Source of the DNA: Crocinitomicaceae bacterium
GTDB lineage: Bacteria > Bacteroidota > Bacteroidia > Flavobacteriales_D > Crocinitomicaceae
Assembly (NCBI GenBank): GCA_014762645.1
Contig: JABURP010000101.1
Span: forward strand, 1 to 57,474
Reading direction: 5' to 3'
Length of the DNA: 57,474 bases
Part shown: piece after piece, positions 1-9,300 of the stretch
How the letters are laid out: each line of letters starts with the position of its first letter
Position numbering within the stretch: the first letter of the stretch is position 1
Notes under the pieces: model-generated
Database searches by the model: none
The model's input: the letters and a program-made list of their open reading frames with translations, nothing else
What the model was told of the DNA's origin: nothing
Made by a program: the position numbers and the translations under genes

Positions 1-1
1 C

Positions 2-259
2 AGATCGTCGGTCGGTTCTTATGAAGAAGGGCGAGCTGAGCCGAAATTAGACACCTTATTGAAGGTTGCAGATCACTTCAAGTTAAAGGTGGATGATATT
101 ATTCGCAAGGAGCTCACCGTAAACCAAATTGCCGGATTCAGGTATCCTTTGGATGAAAAAATCAAAACCGACCAGTTGTACAGTGAGATGCGAGCTTTGT
201 CAAAAAAGATTGATGCATTAGAAGAAACCCTGCAAAAAATGATCAATGACAAAGGCTGA
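2..259 (+). CDS. XRE/Cro-type HTH transcriptional regulator, C-terminal part (5' end off window)
   Basis: The reading frame is open from base 2, so the start lies outside the window. The visible N-terminal part (RSSVGSYEEGRAEPKLDTLL) is the second half of an XRE/Cro helix-turn-helix: recognition helix, the SYEEGRAEP turn, then the helix LLKVADHFKLKVDDII. This pattern is common in Bacteroidota phage-repressor-like regulators. The rest is a short charged tail that looks coiled-coil forming (about residues 60-85 of the visible part) and may mediate dimerisation. The stop overlaps the next gene by 14 bases, so the regulator is probably cotranscribed and translationally coupled with the PLD-like protein. 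The target is unknown. The HTH call is fairly sure; the full length cannot be judged. Confidence 0.75.
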   Translation, partial: RSSVGSYEEGRAEPKLDTLLKVADHFKLKVDDIIRKELTVNQIAGFRYPLDEKIKTDQLYSEMRALSKKIDALEETLQKMINDKG

Positions 260-956
260 ATTGCAAGCTCAGATTTGGGAAGAAATTGACAAATCCATTT
301 CAGATGATGTTTTGGTACGATCTGAAAAAAGAGAATTAAAGGCATTACTAATAAAATTTGCTCCAGATAAGGCAGCATGTGATCTTTTAAGGAGTGAAAT
401 TTTCAGTCTTGCACAATCTAGAGCGAATCCAAGTAACTATCAGGCCATCCTGAAATGGGTGGAAGACCTGAATAAGGTATTACTATCCGTACAAAAACAG
501 GAGAAATTAGACGAAAGGGTATATTTTTCACCGGGTGAAGATTGCTTGAATGCCATTTTACATCAAATTAACAGTTCCGTTCAAATCATTCAAATCTGTC
601 TTTTTACAATAAGCGACAATCGTATCTCAGACGCTTTGGTTACCAAGCATAAACACGGAACTCACATTAAGATTATTACCGACAACGACAAAATTTACGA
701 TCAGGGGTCTGATATTCAAGTATTACATGAGGCGGGAATTCCTGTCAAGGTTGACGTTACAGATAACCACATGCACCATAAATTTGCTCTTTTCGATAAA
801 AAAACCACTATTACTGGTAGTTACAACTGGACGCGATCAGCTGAGCGTTATAATCACGAAAACATTATCATCAGTAATTCTCCCAAAATGATGAGAGAAT
901 TTGAAGACGAATACGACAAACTGTGGAACGAACTAATTTATTATGGAGAACTCTAA
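246..956 (+). CDS. Phospholipase D-like (HKD) nuclease/hydrolase domain protein
   Basis: A 236-residue protein with a C-terminal PLD-like domain (about residues 90-230). One HKD motif is visible: H177-x-K179-x4-D184, followed by the typical TGSYNWTRSA segment. A single HKD copy means the active site would form from a dimer, as in Nuc and PLD6-type endonucleases. The N-terminal ~90 residues are helical, charged and not recognised. There is no signal peptide, so it should be cytosolic. Members of this family cut DNA/RNA or phosphodiester lipids; the substrate here cannot be told from sequence. The ATG lies inside the end of the HTH gene (14-base overlap), and the stop overlaps the thioredoxin-like gene by 14 bases. 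Confidence 0.82.
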   Translation: MTKAELQAQIWEEIDKSISDDVLVRSEKRELKALLIKFAPDKAACDLLRSEIFSLAQSRANPSNYQAILKWVEDLNKVLLSVQKQEKLDERVYFSPGEDCLNAILHQINSSVQIIQICLFTISDNRISDALVTKHKHGTHIKIITDNDKIYDQGSDIQVLHEAGIPVKVDVTDNHMHHKFALFDKKTTITGSYNWTRSAERYNHENIIISNSPKMMREFEDEYDKLWNELIYYGEL

Positions 957-1521
957 GGACAAGAGAAAAAAGCGGAAATGGTTAAATTATGTGCTCAACG
1001 GGCTCTTTCTTATCATTATCCTCATACTCATCATTCCTTCCTGGCGACAGTCATTTCAAACCTGGTTTACTGAACTAACCTTATCAGATGCCGCATTCTC
1101 TAAAACAGAGAAAGTAACAATGCCGTTAGAACAACGTGATTGGGAACTTATATCACCAGACGGTACACTCTACAATTTTGCTGAATTCGAAGGAAAACCT
1201 ATAGTTTTAAATTTTTGGGGGACCTGGTGTCCTGCTTGCAATGCTGAATTTCCAAGCCTGGGAAGGCTACGCGAAAACTTTGATAATGAAGTAGTGTTTA
1301 TTGCGGTCACAACGGAAAGCCTGGGTGTGTTAGAAAATTCAGGTTATCCCGAAAAGTATGACTTTCTTTATTGCACACAACATTTTCCTGCGTTTTTTGA
1401 AGTCAACTCCTTTCCTACACTATGTATACTGGATAAAGAAATGAATTTAGTTTATAAAAAAATTGGCGCCGCCGTTCTAGATACTCAGGAGAATATTACT
1501 TTTTTAAGAGGATTGCTTTAA
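943..1521 (+). CDS. TlpA-like membrane-anchored thioredoxin-fold protein
   Basis: A 192-residue protein. A basic N-terminus (KDKRKKRKW) is followed by a hydrophobic segment at about residues 14-31, a likely membrane anchor that places the rest in the periplasm. The thioredoxin fold covers about residues 60-190, with the redox pair in WCPAC (C96 and C99) and a SFPTLCILD segment carrying the cis-proline after the fold's middle. The family (TlpA/ResA) reduces disulfides, for instance in cytochrome c maturation, or acts as a general envelope reductant. The partner is unknown. It overlaps the PLD gene upstream by 14 bases, so the two are probably expressed together although no functional link is obvious. 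Confidence 0.85.
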   Translation: MENSKDKRKKRKWLNYVLNGLFLIIILILIIPSWRQSFQTWFTELTLSDAAFSKTEKVTMPLEQRDWELISPDGTLYNFAEFEGKPIVLNFWGTWCPACNAEFPSLGRLRENFDNEVVFIAVTTESLGVLENSGYPEKYDFLYCTQHFPAFFEVNSFPTLCILDKEMNLVYKKIGAAVLDTQENITFLRGLL

Positions 1522-1527
1522 AAGCTG

Positions 1528-1535
1528 TAATTTTG
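1528..1535 (+). promoter_or_regulatory. Candidate -7 promoter element TAATTTTG
   Basis: TAATTTTG matches the Bacteroidota -7 consensus TAnnTTTG exactly. It lies in the 21-base gap between the thioredoxin-like gene and the exonuclease gene. No good TTG/TTTG -33 element is seen at the usual 17-20 base spacing. A transcript starting 5-8 bases downstream would begin almost on the TTG start codon at 1543. Confidence 0.4.
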
Positions 1536-1542
1536 TACACTG

Positions 1543-2919
1543 TTGAAGTACGCTATAATTGACATAGAAACTACCGGGGATAAACCTGTCAATTTCAAGG
1601 TAATAGAAATTGCTATTATTTTACATGATGGTGAAAAAGAACTGGACAGGTATCATACACTGGTAAACCCTGAGGAACGCATCTCACCATTTATCTCAAG
1701 ATTAACAGGAATTTCTGACACAGATGTTCATGATGCTCCGAAGTTTTTTGAGGTTGCAAAAAAGATTGTAGAATTCACTAAAGACACGGTATTTGTTGCT
1801 CATAATGTAAGTTTTGATTATGGTGTGATTCGACGGGAATATAAACGGTTAGGTTATGACTTTCGGCTACCTCATTTATGCACAGTTCAAACCTCCCGAA
1901 TTCTTTTGCCTGGTTACAAATCATACGGTTTAAAAAATATAACCAAAAGTTTAGGCATAGAATTAAAAGGTCATCACAGAGCAATTAATGATACTGAAGC
2001 AACAACCGAGCTTTTTAAAATGCTCTATCATAGAGACCGGGAGAATCAACTACAGAATTTTATTAAAAAGGAAATTAACCCGAAAGTTCTTCATCCCGAA
2101 CTTGATGTTGACATTTTGGATGAGATCCCCAACAAGACAGGAATTTATAGGTTTTATAATGATCAGGATGAACTCATCTATGTGGGAAAAAGTATTCATA
2201 TCAGAAGAAGAATTGAGCAGCATCTAAAAAATTCAAAAACCCAAAAAGCACTGGAAATGCGTGAAACTATTGCTCGCATTGCTTTCGAGTTAACAGGTAG
2301 TGAGTTGATCGCTTTATTAAAGGAATCCAGTGAGATCAAGAGGCATCAGCCTGTATATAACCGTGCGCAACGGGTTAACAACTTCAGTCATGGACTTTAT
2401 TTGCACACCGATCAGAATGGTTATTACAATCTTTCCATTAAAAAGAACACCTTAACAGAACAGCCAATAATGACGTTCACTTCTATTCAAAATGGAAAAA
2501 AATATCTGGAATACTGGTTGGAAGAATTTGGGCTTTGTCAACGATTATGTAATCTGCACAACGGCTCGTCGGCTTGCTTCAATTATACGATAAAAGCTTG
2601 TGATGGTGCTTGCGTAGGTGAAGAAGACCCTGCCGTGTATAATTCGCGTGTACAGGAACTCATTAATGATCTCAACTTTAAGTCTGAGAGTTTCCTTATA
2701 CTTGACAAAGGCCGAAACTCTAAAGAGTATGGTTTCGTAGTAATAAAAAATGGCCAATATTCAGGATATGGATTTATACCACGTTATATATTGGCCAGAA
2801 AGACGGATAATATTTGGAAACACCTGAACAAAAAGAAGAGTAACCGCGATTTTCAATCGATCATTAAAATGCAGTTGCATAAAAATGAAAAGCTTGAAAT
2901 CAGACGATTAGACGAATGA
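1543..2919 (+). CDS. DEDDh 3'-5' exonuclease fused to GIY-YIG nuclease domain
   Basis: A 458-residue two-domain protein. The N-terminal half (1-165) is a DnaQ/Pol III epsilon-like DEDDh exonuclease: DIETTG (D7, E9), the HNVSFDYGV block, and the ExoIII signature H145-x4-D150. The middle (about 195-280) is a UvrC-N/Cho-like GIY-YIG endonuclease, with G200-I-Y, Y213-V-G and the RRRIEQH helix. The remaining ~170 residues, including Cys residues near 325-350 (CQRLC, ACDGAC), resemble the C-terminal part of this fused family. Such fusions are annotated as epsilon-like/UvrC-like proteins and probably act in DNA repair. The start is TTG, since an in-frame stop lies at 1528-1530 and no ATG precedes the conserved domain. 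It ends in an ATGA overlap with the channel gene. Confidence 0.85.
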   Translation: MKYAIIDIETTGDKPVNFKVIEIAIILHDGEKELDRYHTLVNPEERISPFISRLTGISDTDVHDAPKFFEVAKKIVEFTKDTVFVAHNVSFDYGVIRREYKRLGYDFRLPHLCTVQTSRILLPGYKSYGLKNITKSLGIELKGHHRAINDTEATTELFKMLYHRDRENQLQNFIKKEINPKVLHPELDVDILDEIPNKTGIYRFYNDQDELIYVGKSIHIRRRIEQHLKNSKTQKALEMRETIARIAFELTGSELIALLKESSEIKRHQPVYNRAQRVNNFSHGLYLHTDQNGYYNLSIKKNTLTEQPIMTFTSIQNGKKYLEYWLEEFGLCQRLCNLHNGSSACFNYTIKACDGACVGEEDPAVYNSRVQELINDLNFKSESFLILDKGRNSKEYGFVVIKNGQYSGYGFIPRYILARKTDNIWKHLNKKKSNRDFQSIIKMQLHKNEKLEIRRLDE

Positions 2920-3740
2920 GACAAATAGAAGACACCACAGAGCTCAGACCCTGGCAAAGGAAAATGAACGAGGTCATTTTCGGCGCGGAAACTCCTGCCG
3001 GAAAATGGTTCGATATTGTCCTTCTTATTGTAATCGTACTCAGCATGTTGGGGGTGATGATCGAGAGTGTACCAGAGTATCGGGATAAAATTGGCGAAGA
3101 ACTACACCTTCTTGAATGGATATTTACAGGAATCTTTTCGTTAGAGTATATAGCTCGAATTATATGTCTTAAGAAGCCATTTAAGTATATTTTTTCCTTT
3201 TGGGGAATCATAGATTTATTATCTGTTGTACCTACTTATGTTGGGATTTTTTATACGGGAACAGGAGCGCTGAGGGTTCTTCGAACTGTACGATTATTAA
3301 GGGTTTTCAGAATTTTAAAGCTAAGTCATTTTGTAGATGATTCTAACAAGCTTATCCATGCCATGATAAGTTCCCGCCGGAAGATCATTGTATTCTTATT
3401 CACCGTACTCATGTTAGTCACCATACTGGGTACAATAATGTATTTGATTGAAGGGTCTGAAGGTGGATTTGACAGTATTCCACGTGGCATTTATTGGGCC
3501 ATAGTAACCTTAACAACTGTTGGTTACGGTGATATTTCTCCTCAAACCCCATTAGGCCAGTTTTTGGCTTCTGTAATAATGATTATGGGATATTCCATCA
3601 TTGCCGTTCCCACCGGAATTGTTACCACTGAATTTATGAAAGGTGGTAAACCCTTATCCAATGTGTCGTGTCCTAATTGCGGTAAAGATGGTCATGACGT
3701 AGATGCGAGTTACTGCAATCATTGCGGCAATAAACTTTAA
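2916..3740 (+). CDS. Voltage-gated potassium channel (six-TM, Kv-like) with C-terminal zinc ribbon
   Basis: A 274-residue ion-transport protein of the six-transmembrane type. S1-S3 are hydrophobic stretches between about residues 30 and 120. S4 carries regularly spaced arginines (LRVLRTVRLLRVFRILK). The pore has the K+ selectivity filter T200-T-V-G-Y-G-D206, and S6 follows. The C-terminus ends in a small zinc ribbon with two CxxC pairs (CPNCG and CNHCG), an accessory domain often added to prokaryotic channels. It sits in the inner membrane and should conduct K+ in response to voltage; what the ribbon does is unknown. The ATG overlaps the preceding stop by four bases (ATGA), indicating coupling. 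Confidence 0.9.
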   Translation: MRQIEDTTELRPWQRKMNEVIFGAETPAGKWFDIVLLIVIVLSMLGVMIESVPEYRDKIGEELHLLEWIFTGIFSLEYIARIICLKKPFKYIFSFWGIIDLLSVVPTYVGIFYTGTGALRVLRTVRLLRVFRILKLSHFVDDSNKLIHAMISSRRKIIVFLFTVLMLVTILGTIMYLIEGSEGGFDSIPRGIYWAIVTLTTVGYGDISPQTPLGQFLASVIMIMGYSIIAVPTGIVTTEFMKGGKPLSNVSCPNCGKDGHDVDASYCNHCGNKL

Positions 3741-3759
3741 AAATATTCAAATTCCAACC

Positions 3760-3795
3760 ATACAAGCTATTGACATGCAGTCGTTTGACTTGTAT
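3760..3795. repeat. Short inverted repeat downstream of the channel gene
   Basis: ATACAAG (3760-3766) and CTTGTAT (3789-3795) are perfect 7-base inverted copies separated by 22 bases. No T-tract follows, so it is not a convincing intrinsic terminator. It may be chance. Confidence 0.25.
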
Positions 3796-3825
3796 AGTAT
3801 CCACAAATATATGCGTAAAATTTAG

Positions 3826-3839
3826 TGTGATTGATCACA
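3826..3839. promoter_or_regulatory. Palindromic operator-like site upstream of pckA
   Basis: TGTGATTGATCACA is a perfect 6+2+6 palindrome (TGTGAT-TG-ATCACA) 65 bases upstream of the pckA -33 element. The half-site resembles CRP/FNR-family half-sites (TGTGA/TCACA), but the spacing is two bases shorter than in classical CRP sites. It is a plausible activator site for a gluconeogenic gene; the binding protein is unknown. Confidence 0.35.
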
Positions 3840-3903
3840 ATAACACCGGCTTCTTTCAGTTTTATAGTTAATATCTTTTTATAAATTTTACGTACTCAAA
3901 AGG

Positions 3904-3932
3904 TTTGAAAATGCTGATTATTCCTAATTTTG
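3904..3932 (+). promoter_or_regulatory. Bacteroidota-type promoter of pckA
   Basis: TTTG (3904-3907) and TAATTTTG (3925-3932) are separated by 17 bases, matching the Bacteroidota sigma-ABfr consensus at both elements and spacing. Transcription should start near 3938, giving a leader of about 75 bases. This places the first upstream start-like codon (3930) outside the transcript and supports ATG 4014 as the true start. Confidence 0.65.
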
Positions 3933-4013
3933 CATTACAATAAACCGAACCTGAACAAAATCCTGTCAGATCCGGGAGGTTTGTACAACGGGTTGGAGAA
4001 AAAAAATATTCGT

Positions 4014-5627
4014 ATGAATAACTATGGAAAGAAGGCTGACAATGCCTCACTAGAATCAATCGGATTAACTAATATCGACAATGCTTTTTGGAATTTATCA
4101 CCGGCTGAATTGGTTGAAGACACGATCATAAACGGCCAGGGAGTTTTAACGGATACCGGTGCCATTGCAATTCGCACTGGAGAGTTCACTGGACGTTCTC
4201 CGCAGGATCGCTTTATTGTCTGTGATGCAAAAACTGAAAATGCTGTATGGTGGGGAGATATCAACAAAAAATTTGATCCCGATAAATTTACGGCCTTATA
4301 CAACAGAATGAAAGCTTATTTGACGAACACAGATGTTTATGTCAGAGATGCTTATGCTTGTGCAGATGATGATTATCGATTAAATATCCGCGTAGTTACG
4401 GAATATTCATGGTCCAATCAGTTTGCTTCTAATATGTTCCTTCGTCCAACTGACGAAGAAATTCAGAACTTCCAACCAGAGTGGCATGTTGTGTGTGCAC
4501 CTGGATTTATGGCAGATCCTGAAATTGACGGTACAAGACAACACAATTTTGCCATCATCAACTTTACTGAAAAGATGATAATTATTGGTGGAACAGGATA
4601 TACAGGAGAAATTAAGAAAGGAATTTTTTCCGTACTGAACTATATTCTTCCGTATGAAAAGAATGTACTTTCCATGCACTGTTCGGCAAACGTTGGAAAA
4701 GACGGGGATACTGCAGTATTTTTTGGATTATCAGGAACGGGTAAAACAACCCTATCTTCAGATGAAAACAGAAAATTGATCGGTGATGATGAGCACGGTT
4801 GGTCTGAGAACGGTGTCTTTAATTTTGAAGGTGGATGTTATGCCAAGACCATTGACCTTTCCAGAGAAAAAGAACCTCAAATTTGGGATGCAATTAAATT
4901 CGGAGCAATCCTGGAAAACATAGGATTTAAAGAGGGGTCATCTACACCGGATTATCACGACTCTGAAATCACACAAAACACAAGAGTTTCCTACCCTATT
5001 CATCATATTGATAACATCATGGTACCATCCAAGGGAGCTGTACCTAAGAACATTTTCTTCTTAACGGCAGATGCATTTGGTGTGTTACCTCCAATTTCAA
5101 AACTTACTCCTGGACAGGCTATGTATCACTTTATTTCAGGATACACAGCTAAGGTAGCTGGAACAGAAGCAGGTGTAACCGAGCCACAAACTGTATTTTC
5201 AGCTTGTTTTGGAGCGCCTTTCTTACCACTTCACCCCACTAAATATGCTGAAATGCTCGGTGATAAAATGGAGCAGAATGATGTTAAGGTTTGGTTGGTT
5301 AACACTGGCTGGTCTGGTGGAGGATATGGTGTTGGAGAACGAATTAGTCTGAAATTTACTCGTGCAATGATCACAGCTGCGCTTGAAGGTAAGTTGGATA
5401 ATGTGGATTACGAAGAGCATGAAATATTCGGTTTGGCCATGCCTGTTGAATGTGAAGGAATTCCTGCTGAAATATTAAATCCTAAAAATACCTGGGCAGA
5501 CAAAGCTGGATATGATAGAAAAGCAAATCATCTGGCCAATGAATTCGTAAAGAATTTTGAGCAGTTTGAATCTGACGCAAATGAAGAAATTCTTGCGGCA
5601 GCACCAAAGGCAAAAGCTGCGGTGTAA
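4014..5627 (+). CDS. pckA: Phosphoenolpyruvate carboxykinase (ATP)
   Basis: The 537-residue protein catalyses oxaloacetate + ATP to PEP + CO2 + ADP, the first dedicated step of gluconeogenesis, in the cytosol. It matches the usual family length (about 540). The kinase P-loop GLSGTGKTTLS lies at about residues 240-250, followed by the metal-binding GDDEHGW segment, and RTGEFTGRSPQDRF is the conserved N-terminal substrate-binding block. The frame is open upstream to 3930, but the promoter at 3904-3932 and the family length favour ATG 4014. The gene is monocistronic, with its own promoter and a strong terminator, and a palindromic site upstream suggests regulation. Confidence 0.96.
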   Translation: MNNYGKKADNASLESIGLTNIDNAFWNLSPAELVEDTIINGQGVLTDTGAIAIRTGEFTGRSPQDRFIVCDAKTENAVWWGDINKKFDPDKFTALYNRMKAYLTNTDVYVRDAYACADDDYRLNIRVVTEYSWSNQFASNMFLRPTDEEIQNFQPEWHVVCAPGFMADPEIDGTRQHNFAIINFTEKMIIIGGTGYTGEIKKGIFSVLNYILPYEKNVLSMHCSANVGKDGDTAVFFGLSGTGKTTLSSDENRKLIGDDEHGWSENGVFNFEGGCYAKTIDLSREKEPQIWDAIKFGAILENIGFKEGSSTPDYHDSEITQNTRVSYPIHHIDNIMVPSKGAVPKNIFFLTADAFGVLPPISKLTPGQAMYHFISGYTAKVAGTEAGVTEPQTVFSACFGAPFLPLHPTKYAEMLGDKMEQNDVKVWLVNTGWSGGGYGVGERISLKFTRAMITAALEGKLDNVDYEEHEIFGLAMPVECEGIPAEILNPKNTWADKAGYDRKANHLANEFVKNFEQFESDANEEILAAAPKAKAAV

Positions 5628-5648
5628 GGCTGTTTAATTAGATAATTT

Positions 5649-5679
5649 AAACCCTTTCCGAATCGGAAAGGGTTTTTTT
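5649..5679 (+). terminator. Rho-independent terminator of pckA
   Basis: A 12-bp perfect stem (5649-5660 with 5664-5675; core ACCCTTTCCG/CGGAAAGGGT) with a 3-base AAT loop, running into seven T (5673-5679). It starts 21 bases after the pckA stop. Confidence 0.9.
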
Positions 5680-5735
5680 ATGTAATTTGGGGCCGAAATT
5701 AATCTTATTAACTAAACTTTTTAGACCAAAATCCA

Positions 5736-6275
5736 ATGAAAAATATATTATTTTTTGCCTTAGCCTTTGTCCTTTTCTCATGTGGGGACACTAATTTTCA
5801 AACCATCAAAATCGGTAGCAGTTTCCAAATGGATGTTCCTGATTACATGGAAGAAGCTTATGATTTAAATGCAGATGCATCCTTACAATATCAAAATACT
5901 GTAAAGGAAACTTATGTTATTGTGATCAATGAAGATAAGCAGGAGTTTATTGATATTTTCAAAGAACTTGGTGAATATGATGAGAGTAAATCAGCTGTTG
6001 AAAATTACACGGATATTCAAACAGAATACATGTCCACTACATTAACTATTTTGGACCAAAACGGACCAAATAGCAAAAAAATTAATGGAATGGATGCTAT
6101 GGTTCTTGAGTATGACGGTAATACACCTGCTGTTGCTTATGACATTTTCTATTATATCGCTTATATAGAAGGTGAAGAAGAAATGTTTATGGTAATGGCA
6201 TGGACGCTTCTTGACAGAAAAAGTGAATACAAAGAAACATTTGCTAAAATGGTGGAGTCGTTCAAAGAACTATAA
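5736..6275 (+). CDS. Hypothetical lipoprotein
   Basis: A 179-residue protein with a lipoprotein signal peptide: MKNILFFALAFVLFSC-G, lipobox LFSC with Cys16 as the lipidated residue. The mature part is acidic and mixed alpha/beta, starting with a TIKIGSSFQMDVPDYM segment that loosely resembles PsbP-like/stress-response small periplasmic domains; that likeness is weak and I do not assign a function. It lies between the pckA terminator and its own terminator, so it is probably monocistronic. A one-mismatch -7 element (TAATTTGG) occurs just after the pckA terminator. Confidence 0.75.
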   Translation: MKNILFFALAFVLFSCGDTNFQTIKIGSSFQMDVPDYMEEAYDLNADASLQYQNTVKETYVIVINEDKQEFIDIFKELGEYDESKSAVENYTDIQTEYMSTTLTILDQNGPNSKKINGMDAMVLEYDGNTPAVAYDIFYYIAYIEGEEEMFMVMAWTLLDRKSEYKETFAKMVESFKEL

Positions 6276-6295
6276 ACACCATTATAACCTAATTA

Positions 6296-6328
6296 AAAAC
6301 CCTTTTCAACTGGTTGAAAAGGGTTTTT
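6296..6328. terminator. Bidirectional terminator between convergent genes
   Basis: A 14-bp stem AAAACCCTTTTCAA (6296-6309) / TTGAAAAGGGTTTT (6314-6327) with a 4-base loop. T-runs follow on the plus strand (6324-6328 and further), and the A-rich left flank supplies a T-run on the minus strand. It serves the lipoprotein gene on the left and the convergent giant secreted protein on the right. Confidence 0.88.
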
Positions 6329-6359
6329 CTTTTTTAGTAAGTCTACTACTTCAACAAAA

Positions 6360-9300
6360 TTATTTTTGCCGTATCAAATGCACATTGCCTTGGCCTTCAT
6401 ATTCAGTTCCATTCGTTGAGGTTGCCCGATACGTATAAAAATAAACACCATCCGGACATTCACTACCATTTTTATCTGTTCCGTCCCACGACTGGTTGAT
6501 ATCGGTAAACTCAAACATTGTTACTCCCCACCTATTTACAATCACTGCTTCAAACTCAACAATTGCTTTATTGGGGAAGAAGAAGAGATCATTAGCTCCA
6601 TCAGATCCAGGTGTAAAGAAGTTGGGTAAGATTAACTCCGGTTGTTCAAATACCAGAATATTCTTACATGCTGTATCCGAACATCCATTTTTGTTAAGCG
6701 CTACAAGGCAGACATAATACGTTCCAGAATCTATATAGGACTGATCAAATTCTTCGTAATAATCCGTACTTAATATCCACGAATCATTCGGATGTCCGAA
6801 GTGCCAGAAAAAGGTTGTATCGGATTGCGGATTATTCGGATTAGCAAAGTACTGGGATTGATTGACGAAATGGACATTTACCACAGAAGTACCTTCCAAT
6901 GCCGGAGGATTCAAAAATTGTAGTGAAGTTGCTTCAAAATCGGCAATAGGATTAAGAGAATCTAAGGTAATGAACGATACTAACTCACATCCATTATTGT
7001 CAGTAACTGTTATCTTATAAAGCGACGGATTTAAACCTCCCCATGTGGTGTTATTTGTGGTTTGTAGTGTGTATACGTTCTCCCATTCATAATCATAGTC
7101 GGGCGTTCCACCCGTGGCAGCAGCATAAACCACTCCATTTCCTGACTGATATCCAAAAACTCTACAGTATGCAGGATCGTATCCCAATTGTGAAAATGTC
7201 AATGGTGGTGGCTCATTAATGGTAAAATCAGTTTGAATTGAGCAGCCGTTATCGTCATTAATCTGAAGATTATAGGTTCCTGCTCCTACACCTGAAAGCG
7301 TGTCTGCTCCTTGCCCATTACCACTTGGTGGTGCAGGATTCCAGAAATAGGAAATATCGGAATACAGTCCCTGGTAATTTAATACGGTGTCTGCAATGGC
7401 CATACCCGTTAAGTCACCATTACAGGCAACATCAATCAGACTTAAACTAACAGTCATCTGGTCCGGTTGATCAATAAATACTGAATCGTTAAACACGCAG
7501 ATATCATCTGAAACATTGATGTAGTACCATCCTGATCCCAGGTTGTTAGCAGTATTTGAATTCCCTGAATTGACAGTATTTCCTTGAGCATCTGTCAACA
7601 AGAATGTAATTGTGCCTATACCACCGGAAACGTTAACCGTAAACGATCCGTCATTAAATCCGTAGCATGTTGGTTCATTTGTAAACGCCAACATAGCACA
7701 AGAAGTATCCACTAAAACATTCATACACTCTGTAGAATCACATGGTCCAACGGTAACCGTATAGCACACTTCCCATAATCCTGGCCCTGCTATAGCGGGA
7801 TCGAATACTCCAGTTGGTGTAATACAGCCCACACAATTCGTTGATGTCCAAACACCGCCACCTGGTGTGGCGGTAAGATTTTGCGGTCCATCCGGTGGTG
7901 CATAAGGGCCGGCTGGTGTTAAAGTAATATCTATTGGTGCAGGCTCATTTACAACAAACGTTGCAGCATCATTACAACCGTTTTGGTCAGTCACAATAAC
8001 TGTATAAGTTCCTCCGCTTAATCCTGAAAGATCTTCTGTTGTTCCGACATTTGGGACCCAAGTATAGGTATACCCTGGCGTTCCGCCGGTAGTTGTCGTA
8101 TTAATGCTTCCATCACCGTAGTTCCAACACGAAACATCTGTAGCTGTACCTGTTATGGACGGTGAATCTTTTATGTCTAATGTATCTACAATTGTATCTG
8201 TGAAGCATTGATATTGGACAATAAGACTAACTATGTAGGTTCCTGCATTATCGTAAACGTGAACCGGTTGTTGTAAATTAGAAGAATCACCATCACCAAA
8301 GTCCCAATCATAAGTAATTACCTGCCCTCCAGAGGTAAATGGCGTAAATTCAATTGAATCGAGATCACACACTCCTGGTTGTCCGGTATTAATGTTAGTG
8401 AACGCCAAGCTATCATCAACGGCATTTACTCGAGCGCCTGCTGCATAAAAGTAGGATTCGGGGTTCCCCATTCCGTATGCATACGCCAAGAATCCACAAC
8501 CAGTGGTTGTCAGTGTATGTGAACCAACACCGGTTGGAAAGAGTTTATATGAATAATCTGTATTGTATGCCAAAGGTGTCCATCCGGTCATTTGAACAGA
8601 ATTAAACTCCATTGTAGCCGTATCGGCTGATCGTGTCACTACATTGACATAGTTCACCAGGTTTGAACCACCCGAAGCAGCATAGAAAGTAACGGTATCG
8701 AGGTACATCTGTTCGTTTGAATTAAGGACAATCATTGATGGATCACCATTACCTGAGCATATACCGGTTGTCATTGTTTGGGTCACAGCAACGGGATTAT
8801 TCGATTCAATCATAATAGCTTCATCAATATCTGTAAATGTTCCGTCATAGACATCTCCTGCATTCAAAACAGGTCCGGTTGGTACACCATCTACGGTAAA
8901 GGTTGTTCCATTGTCTTTGGCAATTACTCTGTAGGCATTCTCATTTTGTTCAAGGGAAATCATTAATATATGTTCTACTCCCCAAGATTGTGTAGGATAA
9001 CATTGTTCGTAAAGCGGATCCGCATTAAGGTTACCGCAGTTGGATAAATACGCCCAGATATGGCCGTTGAAAACACTGAACTTATCAGTGCCGTTATCAG
9101 CTGTAACAGTTGATCCCGTTAAGTCAAGTGCTGAACCGGACTGTGCCTGAACCATGTAGACATCATTTGGATCAAGGTGAACAGACATAGGTGTTCCTGC
9201 CGGCACTCCACCTTCTGTGTTGCACGCTGGAATTATTGTAATGTCACAAGGTTGATTTCCGGAAACGACAATAAATTCAGATTGGTACCAAACTGAAGTT

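Noticed and set aside
3796-3804. GTATCCACA, one mismatch to a DnaA box
   Set aside because: A single site far from dnaA with no cluster; expected by chance.
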